64,000 bases of DNA from Hemicentrotus pulcherrimus (GCA_003118195.1 BEXV01000675.1:78192-142191), one strand, 5' to 3'; shown: positions 1 through 13,174, counted from the first letter of the stretch. The notes: a model not told the origin generated them from the letters alone. A program made the numbers and translations.

Positions 1-3
1 TAA

Positions 4-11
<8 letters not shown>

Positions 12-30
<19 letters not shown>
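12..30. repeat. Poly-G homopolymer
   Basis: There are 19 consecutive G after a run of T at the very edge of the window. Similar poly-G or poly-C tracts at 5936-5950, 32304-32317 and 54299-54385 sit at ambiguous bases or assembly gaps. Confidence 0.95.
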
Positions 31-34
<4 letters not shown>

Positions 35-754
35 GGCCTTAAATCACATTTGACTGATGATAAATCAACATGTATTTCAGCAAAGCCTCTTGAAATTTAG
101 GTCATATTTAGAGACAACAAACGTATCAGTGAACACTTAATTACTGCTTTCCATGCCACAAGGGAACTTTCAATCGTATTTTGGCAAAATTAGAACGATA
201 ATCATCAAAATAACGATTCATCTATCCCATTAATTGACCTAATTTCACAAAGACACCTGTAGGGTATTCATGGTAATCAAACTGCCAGTCGAACATCTTG
301 GTATTGATGACTGATTATGGATACATTTTCTAATGGAGTCCAAGTTCTAGATACCGGTAGATGTTTTCTGAAGTGTTTTTTTGAGTAGATTCTAAATCGG
401 GCAAATATGAAAATGTCACTTATGGCTTATTTTGAAGTCAGAATTCTTTCAATTTTAAATATGTGTATTATACTTTTATTACTCTGATCAATTCTTCAGA
501 ATATCATATCAAAATCTTTTTGAGATTGACAACTCTAGCTCAGAGATAGAATTAAAACTCTGACACAATTAATGCCAGTTGGTAACCAAATAGTGTTACA
601 CAATGTGTGCATTGGTACCAAAATTGAAAAAAAAAACTTTGGACAACTCCTACATTAAACATTATCATGCAATAAAACAGTGCCACACTCAGATATAGAC
701 ACAGTACAACTCATGCTGAAACCACACAGACTATTAACAAAAGAGTGCTTATAA

Positions 755-757
755 GAA

Positions 758-795
<38 letters not shown>
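755..795. repeat. (GA)n microsatellite
   Basis: A run of GA dinucleotides grades into a GGGGAAGAG purine tract. It reads as a CT-rich, polypyrimidine stretch in the transcript strand of the RBFOX gene. Open frames across it on the minus strand are low-complexity Leu/Ser artefacts. Confidence 0.95.
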
Positions 796-1493
796 AAGAG
801 AGGGGAAGGGGACACTGTATACCATGGTATCAAAATGCATTTAAGCTCTAGCTTATCCAACCTAGCCCCGTAAGCTGAATGTAATGCTATAGCTCTATGC
901 AGGGAATATCTCAACCTCTGCAATATATGTCACTTGTAGTACAAAGGGCTATCAAATGTTTCAACGTGTGACTTTTCTATATACGGTTGTGGGAGATGTT
1001 TATTTGGATGCCATTTTGAATTTATTTATTCTCTACGATGGTCTTTACATCTATAAGTGTGTTGTTTGACTTAGCCAGTACCTTTAAAACCCCACACAGT
1101 ATTGTGGTGTATGATAACCCGAATGACCCGTTTGTCTCTTTGTGAACTATACAAAATAGTGCGAAAATTCATGTTATGGTTTGAGAAGGTCCTCATTCCT
1201 CGTGCTTGAAAAGATTTCCCAAATAAAAACATTAAATCCTGAACTGAAAATCCTAATCCTTCAGAAGACTCAATTCAGTAAAATGGGTCAGGCCTTATTC
1301 TATTTGAATGTTAAACTGGAAGCTTGATTTTAAGTTATGTGTTAAGCTGAGATTAAAAAAAGTTAGTCCAAGATCAATGTTTTCCGATTGTTAAACACGA
1401 CTTAGCACCTGCTTCTGGTTTAAATGAGTCCCTTTCATTTGTTTAAGAGATATGAACGAGATAATAAGTATTGATGTTGGATATTGGGCTTAC

Positions 1494-1678
1494 CGGGTAT
1501 CTATCAGCCGGGTAGAGGGCAGCAGCCGCTGGTTCGGCGGGGTAGAGGGCTGCGGCGGTGGCGTAGCCTGGTACCGGAGGAGGGGCTGCTATACGGTAGG
1601 CTGCGTAGGCCCCTCTTGCGGCACGCCCTCTACCTATGACCTGCGACCTTAGTGCATTGGTGGTCAAGAGTTCTAGAC
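1494..1678 (-). CDS. RBFOX: RBFOX exon: RGRG and Ala/Pro/Tyr-rich C-terminal region
   Basis: This 185-nt exon encodes 61 residues after a split Gly codon. It contains IGRGRAARGAYAAYRIAAPP followed by two Ala-Leu-Tyr-Pro-Ala units. This matches the vertebrate RBFOX segment with the AHLRGRGR and AAAPPPPIPAY motifs, which lies in the C-terminal domain used for splicing activation and protein contacts. The acceptor is a polypyrimidine stretch ending in a tandem CAGCAG, so the start may be 1678 or 1681 (one extra Ala). The donor is CCG|GTAAGC. The phase fits the 5430-5502 exon directly. The first residues (LELLTTNALRSQV) are less conserved, so the exact acceptor is less certain than the core. The vertebrate segment between the RRM and this exon was not found. 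Confidence 0.82.
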
Positions 1679-2346
1679 CTGCTGAGAGAGAAATAGAGAG
1701 AGAGCGAAGAAAGAAAGAAAGAAAGAAATACACAAAAATTGGTTACTGACAATGTTTGGTGTGCAAAATTAAAAAAGTTGTTATATATTTAACAAACGTG
1801 TTAACTATCATAAAGAATTATCTTATTCTAAGCTAACCGCCTTTATAGTGACTTCTAGAATCAGACTAAGCATTTTTGTAAAATCTATTCCCTCCTTTCG
1901 AATTTCATTTATCTTCTCTTTCCTCTCTTAGTACCTCTCTTTAAGTACCTGTCTACCGGTATTTCTTTAAACTCATTTCCATCCCTTTTCTCTTATTCTG
2001 TCACTCTCAATCTATTTTATCACTCTCTTTTTTCCTACTTTCTCTCTCTCTCCCTCTCGCTCATTGTCTGTCTGCCCCTACTCTCACTCACTTTTTCCCC
2101 CATGATGTTCATCAACTGGGGACATTAGCGGAAGACAATTCACTTAATTGAAAATGCAAAGGGGTCATAGTTCTAGTTCTTTGCGAGTGTGAGCCTGCAG
2201 AATAGCACCACCTGAGCTGGGGAGGGTGGGGAGCGGTANTAGGCTCTGCTCAAGACTTTATGAAATTGTGTTTAAGAGTTAAATTATTGTGCCTGCAGAC
2301 TACTCATCCCCCAAGACTATTATTTGACCACATATTGCAGATATAA

Positions 2347-3070
2347 GTTAAAGTCGAGAGAGTGGGGGAGAAAAAGAGAAGAGAGAGAGAGATATAATGA
2401 GGGGGGTGGGAGGGAAACAAGTATGAAAGAGCAATAAAGGCATAGAGGAAGGAAAGACAAGATTGCCAAAAGAAAAGGAAGGGAAATAAATAGGGACTGG
2501 AAGGAGATATAATTTCCCGCTAAGCCTCAAATTTAATTTGACTGTAGTGCAATATACAATGCATGGATTTTTCTATTATTTACATGCACTATGTCATAAA
2601 GCAGTAAGGATGGAAGAGGGAGAAAGAGGCCACGTGAGGTTTGCCAGGGGATTTCCTTCGATTCTGTTGAAGAATGAAATGTTGAGAGGGCGTTTACAAG
2701 ATGCAGAAAAGGAAAGAGAGACCCAGAGGGATGGAAAGACAAATAAAGCTAGTTTGTCTGGAAGACAGGGGTACATACAGAGGGGAGGAGAGGGGGAGGA
2801 GAGGAACACAGGAGAGAACAAGGGATGGAGGAGAGAGGAGCACAGGATGGATGAACGAACACTCGAAAAGAAGAGATGAGAGGAGGGAAGACTGAATAAA
2901 AGGACGCTGAAAGGAAAGATAACAAGGGAAGGTGAGTAGGAAGGGGGAGATGGGCACAGCAAAGACACCATTCCAGACGGGAAGCAAAGAGATGAGGAGA
3001 ATAGGAGTGAGAATTAAGGATGGCGATATGATGAAACAGAATATAGCCGGGAAACAAGGGGGGGGGGGCG
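2347..3070. repeat. Long purine-rich low-complexity tract
   Basis: About 700 bases are dominated by A and G on the plus strand (GAGAGA, GGAAGG, AAAGAGAG), ending in a poly-G run near 3058-3068. In the RBFOX transcript it is a polypyrimidine stretch. Every open frame across it, on both strands, is composition-driven (Ser/Leu/Pro or Glu/Arg/Lys). Confidence 0.85.
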
Positions 3071-3689
3071 TACTGAATAACTTTGAAAGGATAAGACGTA
3101 TATAAAGGATAGGGAGACTAGGATGATACTGGTAGTAGGATCTTTCATAGTAAACACATTTTTGAAGGCGCTTCCATCATGGACAAACTATTATCCCCCA
3201 TTGAATTAATCATTAATACATTTTCCCTTATTTCCCCCCAATTAATTTCTCTCACTCTCTCAAAACGAGACAGAGACCAGGCCTGTAGGACAGCACAGAG
3301 AGCCTTCCTTCCCTTCGTCTTGCCATACTTGTTTGTGTTATTTTCATTCTAAACAGCGCATGGTGGATTACAAGTAGCCCGAGGCTGCCTTGCCTCTGTC
3401 CTGTTTTCTCTTCATCTCCCATCCTCCTCATCTATCTCATCTTAGAAGAGAGATGCGCTCTGAATGGCTCCAAAGAGCTGAATCACCATTAAATTATGTT
3501 AAGGCCATCTTTATCTTGTCTTCTTCATCTCTATAGTATTTTCATTTTCTTTCATCAATTAGTTTCATAATCAAAGTCTCTTTTCTAATATCTACACCTG
3601 TCAGAGTGTGTAAAACTGCATTGATTGGAATGGAATGTTATTGATTGGTTCCGTCTCAGAGTGCCCACTCCATTATTTCTATGTCTTGT

Positions 3690-4050
3690 AGGGAAATATT
3701 ACTTATTCACCGCCCACATTTCAGATGACTGTTATCTTGTTCAAGATAAAGCAGATGAAAGATCCACCGACCCATGGCCATGCCTACGATCACAAGGGAC
3801 TCGATAAAAGATGCGCAAGCCCTGTCGACCTGTACGACAAAGCGATTAAAAGCCCGGTGAGGGAGCCCGGCTGACACTGGAGGGCCCATTAAGCGGCCAT
3901 TATATCGTCTCCATCCCTGATTGGCTAGGGCTTAATGACTGATGCCTCAAAGTGGTCGTGGAGAGGCTCAGGGCGGCGGCAGCCAGAAATCGTGTGCTCA
4001 TGACGATTTTTGGTCTGATGTCTTGGAAGTGGGGGTCACGCCAGGGTAGT
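3690..4050. other. GC-richer intronic block, candidate conserved non-coding element
   Basis: This block is visibly richer in GC than the flanking intron and free of simple repeats. It contains several homeodomain-like TAAT/ATTA cores (for example near 3890 and 3932). No convincing open frame with splice sites was found. Candidate regulatory DNA by composition only; conservation could not be tested. Confidence 0.3.
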
Positions 4051-4963
4051 ATCGTCTAGCACAAGTATTCTTAATGCTACACTGTTTTCCATCCGTCAGA
4101 AGCTATGTTCTACCCTTGTTATTGTCCAACAGCCACTTGTTAACATACAGTATCATAACGCACTACATTGGATATTTCACAGACCACGTATAAATTGATC
4201 GCTCTTGTATTCATTTACATGTAGATAAGACAGTATCCAGACTGCAAAGGTATTGACTTTGAGAGAAAGATATTTAGGAAGCCCAATTCAATCATAAGTG
4301 GGAAACATTTTTCATTAAATCCCTCTCTCTATTCAAAAGACTAACTTGAAAATTCTGCATAAATCCACCATATGGCGTCTTTCTTTTACAGAATTTACAA
4401 GTCCAGAATCCACCCTGGATAACCAATTTTCTGCACATTGACAAATTATTCCCTCATCGGAGCAAAGTTCCAAAATGAATTGCTCCTTGTCGGATAGATA
4501 GATAGCTTTCAAAGATGTTTTGAATTATGCAGCGGAATAAGTTCCATATTGGTGGATCCCCAAGCTCATAAAGGATAGAAATATGAGTCACTATAATAAC
4601 AGTTTTCTTTAGGGATAAGGCCAAGGCAAAAAAAAATATTCGAACCAAATGAATGATGGAAGGAAAAGTAATTTGCATTCAGCTGGTTATAAAATGGAGT
4701 CCTTGTGTGGAGATACGTTGCAGCGGGAGTCGCAAGCTTTTGCCAATCAATTTCAATTTTTGCTCCAGCCGGGATGAATCTTAATGTTGGCATTCTGGAA
4801 ATAGCTCTAGTGACAGATCCTATTGACTGTGAGCTTCATGATGGTATTCATGTTGAGAGGGAGGATAAAGGGAGAACTGAAGTGGGGTCTTTAGAAAACA
4901 TTCTTCATCGTTCAAATTTGTTTTTAGAATGTAGTAAATGAGTTGTTCCTTAAATGCACCCTC

Positions 4964-5030
4964 TGTTGAGAGCCAGAAGGGTGTTAGCTTTTGTATTAGT
5001 ATATGAGATAACGTCTTTCAGACTCCAAAT
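4964..5030. repeat. Foldback element copy 1 (GAGAGCCAGAAGG family)
   Basis: The left arm reads ctgttgagagccagaagg and continues gtgttag. The diverged right arm is taacgtctttcagactcc, about 20 bases away. The arms pair as an imperfect hairpin. Confidence 0.75.
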
Positions 5031-5085
5031 GGATGGAAGACATTTTATCCCTGGAGTTGCTTTCAAGTTCACCCATAAACTTGAT

Positions 5086-5290
5086 ATAGGAGAGAGGTGT
5101 ACAGAGGTATGGTAGACACTTGATGAGAAGAGGTGAGGGACAGAGGGAGAAGGAACAGAGAAAATGAAAGGGGGAGAAAGGGAGCGAGGAGCAAGTGAAA
5201 GAGGCAAGGGGAGAGAAAGATAAAGAGGGTGGGAGGGAGTAGGTGAAAGATAAATAGAGAGGGGGAGACATAGAGGGGGAGATAAAAGGT
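5086..5290. repeat. Purine-rich low-complexity tract
   Basis: GAGAGG, GGGAGAAAG and similar units run for about 200 bases on the plus strand. Minus-strand open frames across it are Pro/Ser/Leu low complexity and are not genes. Confidence 0.85.
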
Positions 5291-5429
5291 AGTAATGTAG
5301 ACCAAAACACATGTGTGTATTCATCCTAATCAATGAAATGCATGAAGAAGACACACTCAAACACTCAAATATATCTCTTATAAATAATGACATTCAATAT
5401 CCATAAGGATATCATTTTTAGATACTTAC

Positions 5430-5502
5430 CTGTGGGGTATTCACCGTTGGCAGTGGTTGTTTTGACTTTGTTAGTCATGACCCGAGCTGTGGCATTGTTA
5501 AC
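5430..5502 (-). CDS. RBFOX: RBFOX exon: end of the RRM
   Basis: This 73-nt exon encodes VNNATARVMTNK followed by VKTTTANGEYPT and the first base of a Gly codon. The vertebrate equivalent, as I recall it, is 61 nt (VNNATARVMTNKK, then TVNPYTN), so this copy is four codons longer after the conserved part. The NNATARV stretch closes the last strand and C-terminal extension of the RRM that contacts RNA. The acceptor is tcttttccccacacgcag and the donor is a strong ACAG|GTAAGTAT. It follows the 93-nt exon in phase 0 and ends in phase 1. Confidence 0.95.
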
Positions 5503-5756
5503 CTGCGTGTGGGGAAAAGAAATCAACCCCAAATCAAAGTTAAAATGCTGTCCATGAGAGTCTGGTTTAAGAATTAAGTGCACATTTCTTTCAGCTTTAG
5601 GGGAGGGGGGGGGGAATTTGCAAGGATATTTACCACAAATTAAGATCTAATTAGCTGTAAGATCGTAAGTCACACAGCCTATTCACAATGAAAAGAATGA
5701 CAGGCTTTCATTTTGGTTTTAGTAAGATCTTACTAATGTAGGATATTTAATCTACC

Positions 5757-5821
5757 CAGAGCCAGAGAAGATATTAATTCTATGCACAATAAAAGGAATG
5801 AATTCCCTTCTGGCTCTCTCG
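5757..5821. repeat. Foldback element copy 2
   Basis: The left arm is cagagccagagaagatatta and the right arm is aattcccttctggctctctc, separated by about 20 bases. It is the same family as copy 1. The arms pair with few mismatches. Confidence 0.8.
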
Positions 5822-5935
5822 GCTCTATGCCTGTGGAGAGTAAGCTAAACCTTGTGATATTTGATACAGCATATCTGATTCACATTCGCACCATCTCAAA
5901 GATGATGGACGCGGTTCATTTTCCCGCTTTAATGC

Positions 5936-5951
5936 GGGGGGGGGGGGGGGN
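5936..5951. repeat. Poly-G run ending in an ambiguous base
   Basis: Fifteen G are followed by N, probably a homopolymer whose length was not resolved. Confidence 0.9.
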
Positions 5952-6339
5952 TTGAAAATGTGCTCTCAATCTAAACCATTGAAATGTTACAAAGGAACTT
6001 TAGGATCAAATAAGAAAGATAAAACATGCTTAATAATAACCAAGATAATATTACCTAAGGATTACGTTTAAAAAAAGTTTCTACATTGGTATCACTGAGT
6101 GTTGGATAAGACAAACATTAATCAGTCCTTTTTCCTACAAGGATCACTGATGCATTTTTCTTCATAATCTATTCTATGACAAGTACGTATGTCTACAGTT
6201 TTGATGCATTATTCAGTCAAATTTGAAGATCCCTTGTTTAGAGAAGAATTAAATAGTAAATCTTTGGTTCTGAATTGACCAATTACGGTATTTTCAGTTT
6301 TGGTGATTTGAGTAAGAATGCATCTGTCAAGTTAACAAT

Positions 6340-6690
6340 CTCTGGTTGGAATGCCCTAATGATCAACCGTTTAATCAGCTGGTGGCATTTAGCTGCATTT
6401 ACAAAATGGAAGCCCCCGCAGTCATTCCAATTGTGCTCTTAATTTGCAAGATATCCCAGAGATTTCGTCGAAAAGGCGCATGGCGGTGCGCTCCTTTAAA
6501 GCCACAATTGGTGTCGGCACGAGACCATAGCTGCTGAATAAATCATGATGAAAAAACCCTGCTGGCATGAATAATTGTTGGCCGACTAATTTCCCGGATG
6601 GGGTCCTATAGCTCTCTCGCGTTGGTGCCAGCCGAGAGAAACACTATTACCATCGGCTGACTGGTGCATCAACCGCTGTGCATCTCTCCC
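6340..6690. other. GC-richer intronic block, candidate conserved non-coding element
   Basis: This is a non-repetitive stretch with CG dinucleotides, several short palindromic motifs and TAAT cores (near 6567 and 6586). The 63-codon plus-strand frame inside it has no recognisable protein features. Proposed as regulatory DNA on composition only. Confidence 0.25.
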
Positions 6691-9600
6691 AAGTTGTGTT
6701 TATATCTTAGGGTTTAATGTGTCATAATTTTATGAGGGATTTTTTTTACCTTCCCTATCTTCTTTGGTTAGCCTTATTTCACTTTATAAGTGACAAGCAA
6801 GAATCTTGTCTCCTGGTGGATCAGGATGAAATGATACATTAGACTTTTTCTGATGCAAGATGGAGAAGATTCAGTCCATCACCCCAGTTTTGTATCTCTC
6901 TTTTGCATAATGGCTTTACAATGAAGCGTATTTATGTCACTAAGGGAAGAATGGATCAAATGTGACCAAAAGATTTAACCAACGCCTCATTTGAGGTGTT
7001 AAAAAGCTTTACGTTTTGAGTTTAACAAACGGCTGTTCAAACAGAGATTGTCAGTTGACTTGGGATTAACCTCTGTTTCTACAAACATAACGTTCATGTT
7101 CATATTACATAACGTCAAACTTCACTCAGTGATACCAAATAGAATTAATACTGCCTATATTAATTACCATACAACTTAACACTTCAGCACTGAATAAATT
7201 TGAAATGCAGACTTTTCAAGCGATCAGAAAAAAACTGTTGATTCAATTATCACACTTTCTTTTAACTTATTACAAAGCCTGTCCACCATATACAAATGTA
7301 ATTACTTTGCAGTGAAGAATAAAACTAGAGAATTTTTCACCCTTCGTCGTCGTGTTCTGACAGTTTGATATACAGCCTTTGGGCTTTAATTTCCTGTCCT
7401 TTTACACGTTTGCAGAACAATTTGTAGACGTCCTGCTTTTATTACAAGTCAAAGCAGGAAAGTGACAAAGTGGGAATGCAGAAACAATCTCTTCTACAAA
7501 TTGAATTAGGGGTAAGCAACGCTCTTCTAAATTTCTCATCAAATGCAAAAAACAGCAAATATTTTCCTCCTTACCATTTTTCTGATTTGTTTTGTTTTGT
7601 TAGGAGGGAGGGGAGGGGGAAGGTGGTTGAGATTGTTTGTAATGAACATGTCTGGAGGCTGAATGCATTTGGAAAATATTATATAATTTTTTACTATACA
7701 GTCTACTACAGAGGTGCTCGAACAAAATAATATAATTGTATGACCATTTCCTTTTCAGCCATACTCCTCTGTTTTAATCTACAAATAATTTGATTTACTG
7801 CCATTACATTTTAAATGTGGTGGACAAACTGCATTACAATAATAATTTATATGCTTAAACAGGAGAAATAATGCACAAAGTATCTGCAGGGGGTATGGCA
7901 ATTACAGGTGGATTTTAAACTCCACTCTTCAGGGTTTTAGTAATGACGTAACTCCATTTCACTTGTTTTTCTTGTTTTCTTTTACAGAATTAATTCCATT
8001 TTTTTTTTCATTGTTAGGTCATTTTATTTTACATTACAATTTGATTTGTGAGGTAATCTCTTACCTTTGATATTGCATGAACTTTATTCATATTCAAAAT
8101 AATATTTAGCTACAGTGATGTAGAATAGAACATTTACGATAAGATACCTAACAAATGATTGTGCTCTTGATGCAGGTAACAATACATTTTGGAAAGCAGT
8201 TACCCCCTTTCCACACGCCCACGCTTGCAGATAATTTTTGCTGACAAAAATAAGGACGACCAGCAAAAAAAAAAAGCCTTAAAAAACAAGAACACTCTAA
8301 CCAAACTCATGAAGTTTGATATCCTGGATTGATCGAAAATATGGTCAAACTTCAAGAGTTAAGCAAGAGTAATCCTAGATACATTTGCCAAGAAAACCAA
8401 TCAATACAATGCAATTTATCCTTTGTGTCCTCAAATATATTGCCCTCACTCCCTTGGCTATGTAGCAACTCTCCTGACTAATCAGCAAAGCACAAACAAA
8501 TGCAATTTCGGCCGAGAGAAACATTGTTTTTTAATACAAAAGCGAATCAATCACTCGGACTTCAGTTTGTTGAAACTTGTAGGAGGAAGGAGAGGAACAG
8601 TTTCAGCATCTGTAGTGCTCACGGACACACTACGCTTTATTTTGCTCACAATAAGGTGTTTAAAAGTAATTTAGCGATGACAGGACAAAGTCTTCATGAT
8701 GTTTAAAAGCTTGAGACATTGTGTATGACTGGTTTTCCACTTGCAGATGATAGTGTATGTGGACTACCCTTAAACTCTACAACTTTAAGGGTTGACATTT
8801 GACAACATGACTAGGCATGTGACATTTCATTACAGGAAATTCAATTTAAAAAAAGAAAGAATGCTATGTCAAATGGTGTGGGGTGACCCTGAAGGTGCCT
8901 CTTACAATACATGTCCTGGAAACCGTTTACTCTCTGAAAAAGGTTACTGAACATACCATGATTTAAAACAGATCACATTCATGTTGATATCCCAGGTACC
9001 TATTCTCCGACAGGCTGTATTGGGTTTGGCAACATGTTCACATCTACCTTAGATAGCATTGAATGTGGGTTCTAGGGAAGCTGTTAAGGTTGTACTTTTG
9101 AGTGGTCCTGGGATTTCAGGTTGATCTGTCTGTATGCTTTGACTAAACCATCGATAAAAATATGTTGGTATCTACATCTGTTTGGGATCAATTTCTTTTT
9201 GCTTGGTGTACAAATGCACATGTATTTAGTGGACGTATTGTTAATCTTTCTGAATGGCTTTTACTTCAGAGCATTGTTTTTCTCTTCTCCTGACTATTGA
9301 ACAAACTTGTCAAAATCACCACAAACTAATGAACAGGTTATCATTTGTAATTTGTTCATACATGTAGGTGGAAAGTAAATTTGCATTATTCTAATACCTA
9401 TATACCGAAATAGGGCTGAAAAATGGGCCTAAAATTCAAACACTATTATCCATTTTTATTTTTAAATATAAAAAGAAAGAATAAATAGGACTATATATTA
9501 TACAGGTTTGGTTTCTTTGGATAAGAATGACCCAGGTGTAATTATCACTTGACTCTTATCTCATCTGTCAGAATTGTGGTAAATTTGTAAACAGAATCCA

Positions 9601-10119
9601 GCACATGTAAATGTAAAAAAGGTTTAAGATAACATGGACAAAAATATGCAAGGGGATAGTTAATTCAACTTTGCCAGTTTCAGCAAGGAATGGGATTAAA
9701 GCTTGTAATACATGGACACACTTATCACACATCAATCAGTGACATGGGTTGAGGGGGAAAAAACCTGGGGTGTACCATCAAAACTTGAGGACTTTCTGGC
9801 TTTGATTTCTCCTGAGTATTGATCAGTGCTTCAGGATTTGCATACGATAGAACTGATGCCTTTGGCAGTTTCTCTCAACATTCTCCTCTAATCTTCTGAG
9901 GTTTGTATTCAATGCGATCTCTATGGATCTATGTATCAAACTTATGAAATTTATTTCCTATAGGGTGAACCTGGGACAACTGAATGCAATCAGGAGCTTC
10001 TTACATAAAAGTACAGTGAAATAAGACAAACACTAATTGCAAGATAAACCAATGGGACTGCTCAAAGGTATTGCATCATGGTTGATGCAAAGAGGGGGTA
10101 ATTCGTTCCCTGCTTTGTT

Positions 10120-10765
10120 AATTGTAGGGTACCTATGAAGGTGAAGGATCTCTGACAAAGATAGCAGATCAAATTGGCAACAGAGTATGGGCAGTTGCCA
10201 ACACCTGTCGGAACGATTAACCATTCCCCTCTGAGCTGTGGCGAAGTTCCTGTGGCACGGCTTACCCTGCAAGGCTCAGATTACAAACCATCTCAAGTTA
10301 GCGGTAGAGTGAAAATTTCCTCCAGAGCGAGAGACAACTGCACAAGAAAGACGAGATAAACAGCGACCACAGCCATCCTGAGAGGTTAACAGACAAGATA
10401 GAATGACCCAATAAGAGCAGTAGCTCACCAAGAATCACATGCCAGCCTGTCAAAACCACAAGAAGGGGTATCAAACCTCCTGTTCACTATGTTTTTGTTT
10501 CATTAGAACTAGAAGCAAAGTGCCTGGGAGAAGAAAAAAAACATTCCAGCCATCAATCCATGTCAAGTTGAAGCATCAGGCAACACCAGAACAGAGAAGG
10601 AAAATGGACCATGACCTTCAAAAATGCACATCAAGACAGAACGAACCTGGCAGGGCCGTGCGTTCTACAAAAAACAAGCAGGGAAGATCCACAGGGGGCA
10701 TGTCACAAGGAGCCGCTGGACATCACGTTAAGAATACTACAGGACGTTTGCGCAAGGTGTACTGA
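10120..10765. other. Mixed-composition intronic stretch with no recognised gene
   Basis: This stretch is less AT-rich than its surroundings. It carries a 108-codon plus-strand frame (10439-10765) rich in Lys, Arg and Gln. That frame shows no domain, no splice support and no codon pattern that would call it a gene, so I leave it unannotated. Confidence 0.3.
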
Positions 10766-13174
10766 ACAAGCGACAAGGTAGCACGTTAATCACAATCACC
10801 AATCATCTTCATATCCATCACAACGACCTCCCATGATGCTTTGCAATGATAACTAAGGCATGCTGGGTAGCAAGGTTATTATTTTAGAAACATGAGTCAA
10901 TCAAGCAGAATCTCAGGCTGGCGTTCGTTCTCCAAGCTGCTAGCACCAGACCCTCAAGCCTACATCTGCATCTCTCTCTGGGTCAAACCATTGTTTTCAT
11001 TGGTACGTTTAGGAGGAATGGGGTACAAATGCTACTTGTGTATGTATGTATCTGGGCACGGCATAATTGCAAGTCAGTCAGCTACAACCCTGATAATCAA
11101 ATGCATGATGCAAAGAGTTTAGGAATGTAAAAATATAAGGTTAGGCTAGATCTCATTCTCACATCAAGCACCATGATGTCAACGATATCTTCGACCGCTG
11201 CATCGCATCGACACAAGCTTTGAGGTAACCCTAGGTGACGATTCCTCTGTAGAGCCCTCTAGAAGCTGTCAAGGTATCTGCAAGAATCCAAGAAGGTAGC
11301 TGTCTGGTAAGGTACAACCTAGACGAGCATGCAAAGAAAGAGAGAGGGGGCAGTGCGCAAGACTTTCAGCAAGTGTACTGTGATAATCGATCCTGGAGGG
11401 TAAAGAGAGGTGGTGCCGTGGACCAGGTTTGTCCAGAGATTGGTGATGAAAATTTGAGAAAAAAATTAAAAGATCAGACGTCGTTGGCTGCAGCCGCATA
11501 CAATGGGTGATAACATCTATAGAGTGAGGGTGTACAGTCCAAATCACAAAGTACAGCAGCCAAAAAAAGGGGGAGGGCCAAATTTTACCTTTTTTTTTTT
11601 CTTTGCTTATCCATCAAATTCCAGTCCAAAAGGAGGGTGCTAACATTCAGCAAGACTTCTTTAAAAAAATAGAGCCAGGCAAATAACGTATCACTGGACC
11701 ACCATCATCAAATCAGGCAAATATTTCAGTCTACTTTCTTTTCTTCTTGTACAGTTGATTTCATTAATATGACTTTCAAAAGGTGCACCAGAAATCAAAT
11801 ACATTCGTCACAATTAAAATCAAATCATATATACAAAAAATATATGTAAAGGACACATACACAAGGCCATATGTTGATTGTGTAGCATCAAGCTGTTGTC
11901 ATGGAGACCAGGCAAACCTATATGTACTAGCAATCACACCACTAAAAGGCATCAGTCCTAACAAAGGATTCTACATGAAAAAGGGGGAAGCTTATATTTT
12001 CTCAGCACATCAATCTACTACAGAGTTTTAAACCAAACTACCGGTCGCCCATTCATTGAATTTCAAAGTTAATCTGTTTACATGGTTGTGTATCCCTACA
12101 ATACAGGGATATTCAGATTCGAACGATCTTGTGGAAACTGGCAAAGTTCTACAAAGGGATCTTAGTTAAGGCGATACAGTTTTACAGATTGTAACATTTA
12201 TCTTATACTCGATGTACAGGGGTAAATTCTCATCCACCCAATACCACAAACTAATCTACAAATTTCTTGGGCATCTAAAGATCTACTTTAAAATGTGACA
12301 CTTAGGACATGAATACTTCAAAAATAAAAATGGGGATTAAAAAGAATTCCATGAATCTTCATTTCCAATGATTTCTTTGTATTCGTTGCCAATTTGACAA
12401 ACAGCTAACTTACCCCTCACCTATTCCGATACACTGGGCCCATGCTTCGGGGCAGGCTACACTTCAACAACCCATTTGTGACGTTAGCCTTCGACAAGAT
12501 TCATGGTCTGACCGAAAGAGAATGACGGTGTGGTGGTTTTTGTTTGTTTGTTTGGGTGTTTTGTGAGAGAGAAAGAAAACTCACCAATCATTGGGCCAAA
12601 CCAGGGTCCTAAATAAGGGCATTTTGCAAAAAAATAATTTGGAGAAGTTTTGAATTTGGAAAACAAATCAAATTTTTAAAATTTCCCAATTTTTGAAGGT
12701 AAAATATTTCCAGTTTGGAAAGTCAAAGCAAAATTTAATCCAGCCTGTATTTTAAATTTTTATAAATCAGCAAAATATGATAAAGAACTTCACAGCAATG
12801 ACATTGAGTCAATCAGTGATTATGATAATCTTTTCCCTTTGTNGGGGGTAGCAATGATAAATGCATTTGAACAGGTAGGTAAATCTGATATAATTTCTAT
12901 TGCTAATTAAAAAATGGGTCCAAACAAATACAAATGATGTTTCTGAAGGCTGGTAATTTCCATCTTTTAAATTTTTGTCTTGGGCTCAAAATTGGATCAA
13001 ATTTGGGCTTGAAAAAGTCTGACTTGGCTTGGTCAAATGATATCAAGATGAATATCTAAGGAGTTTTCTATGGTTAGCATGATAGTATTATTATTATGAT
13101 TATTCCAGTAAATACTCATCAAGAAGTATAAAAAAAAAAAAACTTTCTCAACAAGAGGCACTTCCAGCGTATAT

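Larger units (their letters stand above)
1..1493 (-). other. Intron sequence downstream of the last visible RBFOX exon
   Basis: In transcript sense this lies downstream of the donor at 1493/1492. No further RBFOX exon could be recognised, so the Tyr-rich C-terminal exons and 3' UTR are probably outside the window. The stretch is AT-rich. It holds a poly-G run at 12-30, a TACCGGTA octamer at 352-359, one UGCAUG on the transcript strand (plus-strand catgca, 666-671) and a (GA)n tract at about 755-795. Confidence 0.6.
1679..5429 (-). other. RBFOX intron (about 3.75 kb)
   Basis: This stretch is non-coding as far as can be seen. It holds a pyrimidine-rich plus-strand segment (about 1880-2100), a long purine-rich segment (2347-3070), a GC-richer block (3690-4050), one foldback element (4964-5030) and a second purine-rich tract (5086-5290). 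I looked for an exon equivalent to the vertebrate WKLNP-containing exon and did not recognise one. A single ambiguous base is at 2239. Confidence 0.6.

Noticed and set aside
2594..2971. Overlapping open frames in purine-rich DNA (also 4950-5393, 28450-28839, 50233-50478, 62575-63014)
   Set aside because: They translate simple A/G or C/T repeats into Ser/Leu/Pro or Glu/Arg/Lys strings. Several frames are open at once, as expected for low-complexity DNA.
10439..10765. 108-codon plus-strand open frame
   Set aside because: It has no recognisable domain, no splice signals linking it to other exons and a composition-driven Lys/Arg/Gln content. It lies inside an intron of the RBFOX gene.
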